This document shows positions 1 to 7,422 of a stretch of 23,688 nucleotides of DNA, piece by piece. The DNA lies in the NCBI GenBank assembly GCA_035288785.1, contig DATDZF010000085.1, forward strand, positions 1 through 23,688, read 5' to 3'. The notes beneath the pieces are model-generated. The model worked only from the letters and a program-made list of their open reading frames with translations, did not search any database and was not told the origin of the DNA. Position numbers and translations under genes: made by a program. Within the stretch, counting starts at the first letter, position 1, and the number at the start of each line of letters is the position of its first letter. Source of the stretch: JACRGC01 sp035288785 (GTDB taxonomy: Archaea; Micrarchaeota; Micrarchaeia; Norongarragalinales; SBBD01).

Positions 1-34
1 TTGTTGGTGATGCTCCCAAAACGCGCCGCGAGCT

Positions 35-973
35 CTACGCCTTCCATGCACTCAGCTTCTTGAGTTCATTGACTGCGAAAGAGGCGGAGGAGCGCATTTG
101 TGGGAGGCCGACCAAAATGGAAATGCCTGCAACTACCAATAACAAACCCAAGGCATCAATCATCAAGGGCGCCTTTCCCAAGAATAGGAAATTAAGCGCG
201 GTAGTGATAGGGCCGCCCATTGCCAAAATCGCAGTTGCGGTAGCCGCCTTTGCCCATTTGAGCGCCGCATACCAGCTGGAAACGAAGAGGAACAGGAAAA
301 CGGAGGTGATTGCAACCCATTCCCATTGTATTAATGAAAGCGAAGGGATGGAAGATATTTTGCCTACGGCACCCAAATAGCCGGCCAATACGAGCATCCC
401 GACAAACATCCTGCCAAAAGCGACCATCCTTGGCTCGAGGCCGGTTTTTTGCATCACCCATTTGGAGAGCACGTACTCGAATGCCCAAATGATGGTTGCT
501 AAAAGGACAAGTAATTCGCCTAAACCGAAAGAGAATATGTTTTCTTGCCCAATCAGGATTGCATTTCCAACCAAAAATATCATTGCGCCAATAACAGTAT
601 TCCTTGAGGGTTTTTCCTTCAGCATGAAAATTGCGAATACCGCCGAGAAAATGAACAGCATCCGGAACAGGAACGAGCCCTTGACCGCGGGGATCATGCT
701 AAGCCCCTGGAAGAACATCAGGAAGGGGATGGAGCCGCCGATAATGCCTATTGCAATCAGCCATTTCCATTGTGAAGAGGATAATTGGGAGAGCTTTTTC
801 CTCTCCTTAAGCAATATGATTGCCCCAACCAGAAATATTGCCGCGCCCAAATTCTTCAGGGCTGTGAAAACTACCGGATCAAAGCCCTTAACCACAAAGC
901 CGTTCACGAACACGGATGCGCCACTAATGAGTGCGGTGAGAAACGCAAGCACAATACCTTTTTCTTCAGACAT
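35..973 (-). CDS. EamA/DMT-superfamily permease
   Basis: About ten hydrophobic helices in two similar halves make this a drug/metabolite transporter of the EamA type, about 312 residues, the usual size for the family. These are inner-membrane carriers or exporters of small metabolites; the substrate cannot be read from the sequence. I chose the ATG at 973 because AGGTG lies six bases before it, as in many genes of this window. An in-frame ATG at 988 would add five residues and would suit a leaderless start less well. The gene diverges from the hydrogenase genes and has no obvious functional link to them. Family call is firm, function open. Confidence 0.9.
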   Translation of the reverse strand: MSEEKGIVLAFLTALISGASVFVNGFVVKGFDPVVFTALKNLGAAIFLVGAIILLKERKKLSQLSSSQWKWLIAIGIIGGSIPFLMFFQGLSMIPAVKGSFLFRMLFIFSAVFAIFMLKEKPSRNTVIGAMIFLVGNAILIGQENIFSFGLGELLVLLATIIWAFEYVLSKWVMQKTGLEPRMVAFGRMFVGMLVLAGYLGAVGKISSIPSLSLIQWEWVAITSVFLFLFVSSWYAALKWAKAATATAILAMGGPITTALNFLFLGKAPLMIDALGLLLVVAGISILVGLPQMRSSASFAVNELKKLSAWKA

Positions 974-988
974 GACATACACCTTCAT

Positions 989-1138
989 ATTCTATCGCAG
1001 ATATTTTCCCAAATATAGGCCCAACCCGAAAGGATTGCACCACTATATTTATCCGCATCAGTCTCCGGCCCAAATAATTACCGATCGATTATTCCGACTG
1101 GCTTAAAAAACGTGACGGATTAATGGTTGCGATATTTT
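989..1138. promoter_or_regulatory. Divergent promoter region, permease / hydrogenase
   Basis: On the minus strand CCTATATTTG (1010-1019) is a TATA box placed to start the permease transcript near 988. On the plus strand CACTATATTTATCC (1041-1054) is the best TATA box for the hydrogenase genes. A second AT-rich stretch, GCTTAAAAAAC (1101-1111), would give a nearly leaderless start at 1139. No coding sequence is seen in the gap. Confidence 0.5.
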
Positions 1139-1621
1139 ATGGCAGGGAAATTGAAGGTCGGGCTGTTCTCATTCTCCTGTTGCGAGGATTCGAGCATAGT
1201 TTTCGTAGAGCTCCTGAATGACCACTACAAGGAGTGGCTTCCTCTTGTGGATTTCAAGTACGCACGAATCATGAAAACCAAGAACGACCCAACCGACCTT
1301 GACGTCGCATTCGTGGAAGGCGCAATTGCAAACGAGCGCGACAGGCAAAAGGTGCTGGACATCCGGAAAAATTCCAAAAAAGTCGTTGCAATAGGCGCAT
1401 GCGCCTGCAACGGGCAGCCAGCCGGGCAGCGCAACATGTTCGATCCGGAAACCAAGAAGGAGATACAGTTCATCGTGGACAAGTTCAAGATGATGGACAA
1501 GGTGCTTTCCGTGCCAGAGGTAATTCCGGTGGACGACCAGGTGGCGGGATGCCCGATGGATGAGAAGAGGTTCATTGCGGTTTTGGAGAAGTATCTTGTT
1601 GAGTTTGGAATCAAAAAATAA
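1139..1621 (+). CDS. [NiFe] hydrogenase small subunit, proximal-cluster domain only
   Basis: About 160 residues. The N-terminus MAGKLKVGLFSFSCCEDSS, GACACNG near residues 87-92 and AGCPMDEKRF near 136-145 are the pattern of the hydrogenase small-subunit domain that carries the proximal 4Fe-4S cluster. It passes electrons between the NiFe site of the large subunit and a partner. Length matches short small subunits (HoxY, EchC, NuoB-like), without the ferredoxin-like C-terminal domain of FrhG/MvhG. Odd point: where relatives read CCEGC, this one reads CCEDS, so the last Cys is Ser18. Ligands left are C14, C15, C88 (or C90) and C138. The ATG at 1139 is preferred over an in-frame TTG at 1127. The large subunit follows on the same strand after 95 bases. 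Confidence 0.85.
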   Translation: MAGKLKVGLFSFSCCEDSSIVFVELLNDHYKEWLPLVDFKYARIMKTKNDPTDLDVAFVEGAIANERDRQKVLDIRKNSKKVVAIGACACNGQPAGQRNMFDPETKKEIQFIVDKFKMMDKVLSVPEVIPVDDQVAGCPMDEKRFIAVLEKYLVEFGIKK

Positions 1622-1685
1622 AATATTTTATAATGATGGCGGGGAAAAAAGGAATTTTGGGCAACTATATTAGCCATTCTTAGGT

Positions 1686-1698
1686 GTAATTTAATAAA
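1686..1698 (+). promoter_or_regulatory. Possible internal promoter before hydrogenase large subunit
   Basis: The 95-base gap between the two hydrogenase genes holds the TATA-like TTTAATAAA centred about 23 bases before the ATG at 1717, the spacing of a leaderless archaeal promoter. No good Shine-Dalgarno is seen before that ATG. Read-through from the small-subunit gene is equally possible. Confidence 0.35.
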
Positions 1699-1716
1699 AA
1701 AACCGGATGATAACAA

Positions 1717-2991
1717 ATGCACCAGGATTTTGACATCAATTTGGAGCACATAACAAAAATAGAGGGCCACGCCGACCTCTCGCTCAAAGTGAGGCAGGGG
1801 GAGGTGGAGGATGTGGAGCTCAAGATCACGGAAAACAAGAGGTTTTATTCGCAAGCCGTAAGGGGAAAGCCGGCATTAAATGTGGCGCAACTGGTTTCAA
1901 GGATTTGCGGAACCTGCTCCATCGCACATTTAACCTGCTGCTTGGAGGCCGTCGAGAACGCCTTGAAGGTGGAGCCTTCCGAACAAACAAAAATCCTACG
2001 GAAGCTCACAACTTATGGTATGTACATCCGCGACCATGCTATGCACCTGTACATGTTCTCACTACCAGATGTCTTCAAGAAGGATTCCATAATCGAGATG
2101 GCCGATTCCCATCCGGAGCTGGTTGACCAGGCATTCCAGGTAAAGGCTGCGGGAAACAACATGAGCAAAATGGTGGCGGGAAGGGCGGTCCATTCCACAT
2201 TACCGATGGTGGGAGGATTTGCAAAAGTGCCCGACAAGGAGGGAGCAGCCAAAACCGTCGCGGAATTGAAAGCCGCCCGGGAGCACCTTTTCCAGCTGAT
2301 GCAGATTTTCAAGGATTGCGACTTCAAATTCGAGCGTGAAACAAGGTACGTGTGCTCCGGCAACAAGGATTATTCATATTTGGGGGATGAAATTATCAGT
2401 TCCGAAGGGGTGCCCGTCCCCAAAACACATTACCTGTGGCATCTGCAGCGGGTAATCATCCCCTACTCCACATCAACCGGATTCCAGTTCAGGGGCAAGG
2501 AGTTCATGGTAGGATCGCTGCCGAGGATGAATTTGAAGAAAGACAGCCTGCACAAGGATACGAGGAGGGATGCCACAAGCTACATTTCCTTATTTCCATC
2601 AAAGGACATCTACAACAACAACCTCGCGCAGGCAGTCGAAACCCTCCATGCAATCGACCACTCAATCGAGCTATTGGAAACGACCGAATTCAAGCCCGAA
2701 AAGCCGGTGGAGGTAAAGGAGAAATCCGGCACCGGCGTTGCTGCAATCGAGGCGCCACGTGGCACTCTATACTACCATATAGAGATCGAAAATTCCAACG
2801 TTAAGGAGGTCGAGCTCGTCATCCCAACCGCACAGAACCAGGTCAACATGGGCTTTGACATCAAGAAGCTCGTTGAGGAGAACATCGATAGGCCAAAGGA
2901 GGAAATTGAATTTGAGATCGAGAAGCTGATCCGGGCTTATGATCCCTGCATGAGCTGCGCGACCCATTTCCTTAAGGTAAAGTGGACGTAA
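1717..2991 (+). CDS. [NiFe] hydrogenase large (catalytic) subunit
   Basis: 424 residues. The L1 motif RICGTCSIAH (C64, C67) and the L2 motif DPCMSCATH (C411, C414, H417) supply the four cysteines that hold the NiFe(CN)2CO site, so the enzyme should oxidise or make H2. IEGHADL near residues 15-21 is also typical. Length and motif wording (AYDPCxSCATH) fit the cytoplasmic group 3 family. Only seven residues, FLKVKWT, follow the L2 histidine. In most relatives a peptide after this His is removed by a maturation protease, and such a protease is encoded at 5462-5842. Partners are the small subunit just upstream and perhaps the flavoprotein at 7423-8166. No Hyp assembly genes lie in the window. Confidence 0.95.
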   Translation: MHQDFDINLEHITKIEGHADLSLKVRQGEVEDVELKITENKRFYSQAVRGKPALNVAQLVSRICGTCSIAHLTCCLEAVENALKVEPSEQTKILRKLTTYGMYIRDHAMHLYMFSLPDVFKKDSIIEMADSHPELVDQAFQVKAAGNNMSKMVAGRAVHSTLPMVGGFAKVPDKEGAAKTVAELKAAREHLFQLMQIFKDCDFKFERETRYVCSGNKDYSYLGDEIISSEGVPVPKTHYLWHLQRVIIPYSTSTGFQFRGKEFMVGSLPRMNLKKDSLHKDTRRDATSYISLFPSKDIYNNNLAQAVETLHAIDHSIELLETTEFKPEKPVEVKEKSGTGVAAIEAPRGTLYYHIEIENSNVKEVELVIPTAQNQVNMGFDIKKLVEENIDRPKEEIEFEIEKLIRAYDPCMSCATHFLKVKWT

Positions 2992-3014
2992 CGGCTTTTG
3001 CCACGGGGGTAAAT

Positions 3015-5249
3015 TTATTCGCGTATTTCCGGAAGCTTTAGGTCCAATCCCTTTGCTTCCAGATTTCGCTGCAAGGCCTCTTTTTCCTCATCTGTAGGAG
3101 CAATACGCATGGATACTGGATGGTTTCCGCATCCGGTTGGCGCCGGATCCCCGAAAAATACATGGTCGATAATGCGAGCCAAATCCAAAGCGTTTGCCTC
3201 TCCATTTCCATCAAGGTCCGCGGCCTCGAACGAGGAGTCGGGCGCCTCCCCCATGAAAACGAAATCAATCATGTTTGCTATATCGAGGGCATCCAGATAG
3301 GCATCCTCATTCAAATCCCCGCAGATGTACTGCAATTGGCAGGCGAGGATGCCGCGGTTCCGGACGACCTCGCATATGCGGTTATAGTCCTTTCCAATAG
3401 TTGGGGAGGTGCCTTCCTTGGGGAAAAGCAATGCATCGGCATCCATCAGTGCCCTTGCGCCATCGGCAAAATCCGGATTGGGAGGGACTAGGAAATGGGA
3501 ATATAGCACGATTTTATCCGTTTTTTCCCTTCCAAGACTCTGGAAGAGCTCCCATAATGCTCCCGACCAGATCTGGCCATCCTCGTGCACCTTATCGACC
3601 ATTCCGGACGGGTATTTTTTGGTGGAATCAACAACCCTCAGGTAAGGCGCAGGTGTCGCATACCCCTTTGCATCCCATTCGCCTATATAATTGGTCGGAA
3701 ATCCGCTCGCAAGCGAATATTCATATGTGCTTGAGGCGGCCCAGTAGTCGCTGAAGCCTTCAGCCATCGCACCGGTCTCGTCACCATAGCCGTTATCGGC
3801 GGTGCCTAGGTATATTCCGGGTGCGGAATTGTCCTGGATCGCATGGCCGTACTCGTGGAGGATGATGTCTGCATCCTCCGCATCATCAACGCCGCCGTCG
3901 CCGAAGGCAAGGTAGCCTGCCCCAACCGGAGCGGCCTCATAATGGGAATTGTCGAAATTGAAAACGCCGTGGGCATCAATTTCCTGGGGCCGGTTGTTCA
4001 CATCGGTGAATCCAAGGGACTGTATATAGGCCTGGCTGCGGTCAATCGTATAGTAGGCCATCGCCTCCTCGAAACCATTGTCAAAGCGCAGGAAGGAAAA
4101 ATCACCACTTGCGGAGGCAGGCGGGACGTTTGTTGGAATTTCATAGTTTTTCATCCATGCAAAGGCGCCCTTCAGGTAGTATAGGCCGCCATTCGGAGGA
4201 TCAAGATTTTCCAGAATGGCATTATCATATACCCCAAGCGGGATAGCCGAATTCGCATCCGACTGGTCGCTGAAAGAGGGATTGTTGATCTTAGCTACCG
4301 GATTTGGGATGAACACCCTGCCGGTGCCTTGGTCTTTCTGCACAAGAAGTTTTTTCAGGAGAACCCGCCCGTCTTTTGCGTCGACAACAATATGCCATGG
4401 ATCATGTTCAGAGGCGGAGGAGATAGTGAAGTAAAGGTCATATGCGAGCCTCGGCGGATCAGACGGGAAAACAGCAAGCATTGATGCAATATCCTTCAGG
4501 AAGGAGGAATCCTTCCCGATGGAACGGAGCGCATATGTGGTGGCATCAGCGGCTGAGAGCTCCGGTACTATGTTGATCGTAGGAAGGTCATGCAACGAAG
4601 CTGACAAGTGCAAAATCTCCCCCTTTTCCGAAATGATGACTCCCGAAAGGCCTCCGATGACAGGCAGCCCGTCAACCTTCTGCACCAAAGACACCTTCCT
4701 ACCTGACGGGACTTCCTGCTCCCTTAATGGTGCTAAATTGGAGGATTGGATGAAGGGTGCCGTTTCGGACATGAACCTTAAGGCAATTTCGCTTGGCGTG
4801 CCATCATATACCGGGCTCTTTCCCCCGGCAATCGTTTTTGGGAAGATAGAATTTTGCTTCCACCTGATAGACCAGCTCACCGGGGAGTTTTTTTGGAGGG
4901 TTTCCAATGCCGAATCAACGGAAATTTTGCCAACCGCCTGGGTGCTCACCTGCACAGCCGAATAAACACAGGAACCGTCAGGATTGCAAGCCGCATATTC
5001 TGGGCAGCCACAATAACCGCAATTTTCGACGAGTAGGAATCCACTGTTGCAAAACATCGGTTTCTCCACCGAGCAGGTGTTAGCGGGAACGCCGCCAATG
5101 CATTGGGGTTCGATTATGGGCGGTTGGGATTTTGAAATGTTTATTGCACCGCCTACGAACGACCTTGGAGCAAGAACTGTCGCGAAAAGGAATATGCCCC
5201 CGACCATCAGGAGAAGAATCAGGAGCATCTTGGGATATTCGTCATCCAT
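3015..5249 (-). CDS. Secreted M36/M4-type zinc metalloprotease with dockerin module
   Basis: 744 residues. Order: N-terminal membrane or signal segment (about 8-27); Cys-rich region (50-94, ten Cys); prodomain of the fungalysin/thermolysin type (about 105-300); catalytic domain with HEYGH (465-469) and AMAEGFSDYW (494-503), where E497 is the likely third zinc ligand; type I dockerin (about 643-700) with two Ca-binding repeats starting DLNEDAYLD and DLDGNGEAN; short charged tail. The GEGxSDxx-like wording after HExxH is closer to M36 fungalysin than to thermolysin. It should be exported, self-process and digest protein outside the cell; the dockerin suggests docking to a cohesin. A TATA-like TTAATATTAC near 5291-5300 may be its promoter. 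It sits between the hydrogenase genes and their maturation protease with no clear link. Confidence 0.9.
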   Translation of the reverse strand: MDDEYPKMLLILLLMVGGIFLFATVLAPRSFVGGAINISKSQPPIIEPQCIGGVPANTCSVEKPMFCNSGFLLVENCGYCGCPEYAACNPDGSCVYSAVQVSTQAVGKISVDSALETLQKNSPVSWSIRWKQNSIFPKTIAGGKSPVYDGTPSEIALRFMSETAPFIQSSNLAPLREQEVPSGRKVSLVQKVDGLPVIGGLSGVIISEKGEILHLSASLHDLPTINIVPELSAADATTYALRSIGKDSSFLKDIASMLAVFPSDPPRLAYDLYFTISSASEHDPWHIVVDAKDGRVLLKKLLVQKDQGTGRVFIPNPVAKINNPSFSDQSDANSAIPLGVYDNAILENLDPPNGGLYYLKGAFAWMKNYEIPTNVPPASASGDFSFLRFDNGFEEAMAYYTIDRSQAYIQSLGFTDVNNRPQEIDAHGVFNFDNSHYEAAPVGAGYLAFGDGGVDDAEDADIILHEYGHAIQDNSAPGIYLGTADNGYGDETGAMAEGFSDYWAASSTYEYSLASGFPTNYIGEWDAKGYATPAPYLRVVDSTKKYPSGMVDKVHEDGQIWSGALWELFQSLGREKTDKIVLYSHFLVPPNPDFADGARALMDADALLFPKEGTSPTIGKDYNRICEVVRNRGILACQLQYICGDLNEDAYLDALDIANMIDFVFMGEAPDSSFEAADLDGNGEANALDLARIIDHVFFGDPAPTGCGNHPVSMRIAPTDEEKEALQRNLEAKGLDLKLPEIRE

Positions 5250-5461
5250 GGGAAAGCACGGTTTTTGCCATAACGGATTGGAATTTTTCAGGTTAATATT
5301 ACTTTAGGATTTAGGATGGAACCCAATTTATCATTTTAGGTGAAATCGTGGGGCATAATTGTTCAATGAAGTGGAACGGACTATTTTCCCGGTAACAGAG
5401 GTATTGGCGATAGGGAGGGGATTTCCGATCTATCCCTCGGGTACTGGTTTCAAGCTGGCCA
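5250..5461. other. Non-coding gap between protease and hydrogenase maturation gene
   Basis: Both flanking genes run on the minus strand. The left part should hold the metalloprotease promoter (AT-rich TTAATATTAC at 5291-5300). I see no gene here; a plus-strand open frame from 5359 begins with TTG, lacks a ribosome site and runs into the antisense of the next gene. Confidence 0.4.
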
Positions 5462-5842
5462 TCAGGCATGAGAGCCGATCATTTTTACAAGTTCCACATA
5501 TGCCTTTTTCTTGGGATAATGGAGCGGGACGCCGAAAATGAGGGCGGAATCGATCTTGCGCATTTTTTTTAGAAGCTTTAAGGTTATTCCCAGGTCAAAA
5601 TCATGCATAGTGTAAATCTTTTCGAGTTGTATGGAATCAAGATCGGAAATAGCCTCCACTTTTTTTATTCCGGAAACCGCGTCGATGATTACAAGATCCC
5701 TCCCCTCATCCTCCACCTGCTCGGCGGAATCGATCTCCTTGAATTCTATCCGGGGAAATGCCTTCTGGAGCTGCGGAAGGAGCTTAATTGGAAGCGAGTC
5801 CTCCTCGACAAGGGGGTTCCCGAAAACGAGGATTTTTTTCAT
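5462..5842 (-). CDS. Hydrogenase maturation endopeptidase (HycI/HyaD/FrhD family)
   Basis: 126 residues. MKKILVFGNPLVEEDSLP at the start, VIIDAVSG around residues 51-58, H80 in MHDFD and IFGVP near 102-106 follow the layout of the nickel-dependent proteases that trim the C-terminus of the [NiFe] large subunit. The three metal ligands of the family should map to E13 or E14/D15, D54 and H80. The canonical GNxLxxDD reads GNPLVEED here. Its substrate is probably the large subunit at 1717-2991, whose C-terminal tail would be cut after H417. An in-frame ATG at 5863 would add seven residues; the start at 5842 gives the family-like beginning. It diverges from the regulator at 5917. Confidence 0.8.
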   Translation of the reverse strand: MKKILVFGNPLVEEDSLPIKLLPQLQKAFPRIEFKEIDSAEQVEDEGRDLVIIDAVSGIKKVEAISDLDSIQLEKIYTMHDFDLGITLKLLKKMRKIDSALIFGVPLHYPKKKAYVELVKMIGSHA

Positions 5843-5870
5843 AGATTTTGCGTCATAAGGCATGAATGAA

Positions 5871-5898
5871 CTATATCGGAAGGGATTTAATATACCGT
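5871..5898. promoter_or_regulatory. Divergent leaderless promoters
   Basis: Two TATA-like elements lie back to back. CCGATATAG on the minus strand (about 5872-5880) sits about 33 bases before the maturation-protease ATG at 5842. ATTTAATATACC on the plus strand (5887-5898) is centred about 25 bases before the ATG at 5917. Neither gene has a clear Shine-Dalgarno, so both transcripts probably begin at or near the ATG. Confidence 0.5.
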
Positions 5899-5916
5899 TC
5901 AAGATAAGGTACAAAT

Positions 5917-6477
5917 ATGGAAAATCCCCTTGCCAAAATGGATAATGCGATGAAGATTGGCATCATCGTGGCAGTGGTGGTGGGAGTGTACTTTGCCGCA
6001 TCATTGCTTTTGGATATAGCATCCCCGCAACCAGCACAGCCCGGTTCTTTTGACGGCCAGCTGCCAAGGGGCCAACTCCCAAGGATGAGGGACATGATGG
6101 AGTTCTATACGAATTCCCAGGAAAACGGGAATTACGCATTGCTCGCTGCGGTGATTGCAGGAATTGTGGCCTTATATTTCGCGCTACAAGGAAGGAAGGC
6201 CGGAATGGGAGCCGGCGATAAGTCCATGCTAGGAGCGCCGAATCGGAACCATTCAAAACAGAAAATTTTGCTTAGCAGGGATGAAAGGCTTATTATTGAC
6301 AGGCTAAAGGGGGCAGGGGAGCTTACGCAGGATTCGCTAAGAAGCCAATTGGGCTGGAGCAAGGCAAAGGCTTCGACTGTTCTTGGGGGAATGGAGAGGC
6401 GCAGGCTCATCAGGCGGGCAAAATTTGGGAAAACCCATTCGGTCATTTTGCCCAAGAATTCCAACTTTTCGGTTTGA
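5917..6477 (+). CDS. Membrane-anchored winged-helix regulator (2 TM + MarR-like HTH)
   Basis: 186 residues. One membrane helix at about 13-33, an external loop of about 40 residues, a second helix at about 72-90, then a basic cytoplasmic domain. Residues 118-180 (LSRDERLIIDRLKGAGELTQ, then a helix pair and RRRLIRRAKFG) form a MarR-like winged helix of the kind common in archaeal two-helix membrane regulators. The loop could sense something outside the membrane, but no ligand motif is visible. The start is leaderless. The protein at 15728-16216 has the same layout. The next gene downstream, a secreted small protein preceded by a palindrome, could be its target; that is inference. Confidence 0.8.
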   Translation: MENPLAKMDNAMKIGIIVAVVVGVYFAASLLLDIASPQPAQPGSFDGQLPRGQLPRMRDMMEFYTNSQENGNYALLAAVIAGIVALYFALQGRKAGMGAGDKSMLGAPNRNHSKQKILLSRDERLIIDRLKGAGELTQDSLRSQLGWSKAKASTVLGGMERRRLIRRAKFGKTHSVILPKNSNFSV

Positions 6478-6481
6478 TTTG

Positions 6482-6536
6482 GGTTCTGAACCGTTGAGAA
6501 CCATAATACTGGAGAGCTGATTTTACCTCGGTAAAA
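6482..6536. repeat. Palindromes upstream of the small secreted protein
   Basis: GGTTCTGAACC (6482-6492) is a palindrome with a one-base centre. TTTTACCTCGGTAAAA (6521-6536) has perfect 7-base arms around TC. Both lie between the 2-TM regulator and the gene at 6634, about 100 bases before its ATG. They could be operators or part of a terminator for the regulator gene. No T-run follows the first one. Confidence 0.5.
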
Positions 6537-6633
6537 AGGGGCGCGGGCCAATTGATGCTTCACAAATCACCCATAATAATATCCCGGCCCGCCAACTAAT
6601 TTGATGCCTCTTTATTGGAGGCGGGTGATTTAG

Positions 6634-7038
6634 ATGAACAAGATGGCAATGCTGCTCTTGCTGGCTGCGGTGGTGGCGATACCGGTTTCGGCATCCTACC
6701 TGACTGCAACGGATGAGCAGAAAGAAGCCCTGCAGAACCTCTGGCAGGGGAAGGTGACCGCATCGGACATCCCGCTGCTGAACGCCTACCATGCGCAGTA
6801 TGCGGATGAGCGGGCGCTCATGGAAAGGATGCGCAGCGGAGAGCTTACGGCCCTTGATGTGGACACCCTGAACCAGCTCAAGGAAAGCGGTTTTGGGATG
6901 GGCCGCGGAAGGGGCAGGCTCGGGGGCTGCCCGATGCTCGGGAACGCAACAATTGGGGATAGCAATCTGCCTCCCTTCGGAAATGCGAACGGGCAGGGCC
7001 GCGGAATGCGCAGCGGGATAATGGGCGGATGGAATTGA
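6634..7038 (+). CDS. Small secreted or membrane-tethered protein, unknown function
   Basis: 134 residues. A hydrophobic signal-type segment (about 4-20) ends in VSASY. A predicted helical region (25-85) follows with regular short helices, including the related segments ALQNLWQGKVTASD and ALMERMRSGELTALD. The tail is Gly/Arg/Met-rich with one Cys (residue 99, GGCP) and ends GIMGGWN. The architecture loosely recalls small periplasmic helical proteins of metal-stress loci, but I do not recognise a family. GGAGGCGGGTGAT before the ATG is a good ribosome site. TATA-like ATAATAATAT lies near 6571-6580. It follows the 2-TM regulator on the same strand. Confidence 0.65.
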   Translation: MNKMAMLLLLAAVVAIPVSASYLTATDEQKEALQNLWQGKVTASDIPLLNAYHAQYADERALMERMRSGELTALDVDTLNQLKESGFGMGRGRGRLGGCPMLGNATIGDSNLPPFGNANGQGRGMRSGIMGGWN

Positions 7039-7049
7039 ATCCACATCCC

Positions 7050-7065
7050 TTTTTTCTTTTTTTTT
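7050..7065 (+). terminator. Oligo-T archaeal terminator
   Basis: A run of 15 T interrupted by one C begins 12 bases after the stop of the small secreted protein. Archaeal RNA polymerase terminates at such T-tracts without needing a hairpin. Confidence 0.6.
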
Positions 7066-7133
7066 ATTGATTGGCAATATGTGAGCCTGCGGGTATTTGC
7101 CCGGCTACCAGATAAAACAATGCAAATTTACCA

Positions 7134-7343
7134 CTATAAGCCAATTTGCAGGGTAACAGTTGCAAACATCGACCAGAGGATCGCAAAAACCGTGAGCCAA
7201 AGCTCGTCCCCATGCATCTGGCTTCCAAGAAGCCGTTTCCATCTCCCATCTTCATAAAGGTAGAATGGGAGGGCAAGGATTGCAAAGAGCAAAAGCAGTA
7301 TTGCCCAGTAACGAAGACGCATATGCACCAGCCAAATGGGCAT
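7134..7343 (-). CDS. Small two-helix membrane protein, unknown
   Basis: 69 residues with two hydrophobic stretches (about 12-28 and 49-68) joined by a charged loop, YEDGRWKRLLGSQMHGDE. I do not recognise the family. The ATG at 7343 has an AT-rich TTTAAAATAAATA on the minus strand about 25 bases upstream, which fits a leaderless start. The gene diverges from the flavoprotein at 7423 and converges with the gene ending at 7038. It could be a short membrane partner of the flavoprotein, but only position suggests this. Confidence 0.5.
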   Translation of the reverse strand: MPIWLVHMRLRYWAILLLLFAILALPFYLYEDGRWKRLLGSQMHGDELWLTVFAILWSMFATVTLQIGL

Positions 7344-7354
7344 CAATTCCCCGG

Positions 7355-7386
7355 TATTTATTTTAAACCGCCTTTTATTAAATAAG
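7355..7386. promoter_or_regulatory. Divergent AT-rich promoter region
   Basis: TATTTATTTTAAA (7357-7369) is placed as a TATA box for the minus-strand 2-TM gene starting at 7343. TTTTATTAAATAA (7372-7384) is placed for the plus-strand flavoprotein starting at 7423, leaving a short leader. Confidence 0.45.
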
Positions 7387-7422
7387 CAAAGGGTAATCAA
7401 ACCGCCTGATGGGCTGGTCTAT

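Noticed and set aside
462..1106. Plus-strand open frame of 214 codons
   Set aside because: Antisense to the DMT permease, whose membrane helices and family match are clear.
1225..1854. Minus-strand open frame of 209 codons
   Set aside because: Antisense to both hydrogenase genes, which have intact family motifs.
5359..5541. Plus-strand frame of 60 codons
   Set aside because: TTG start, no ribosome site, runs into antisense of the maturation protease.
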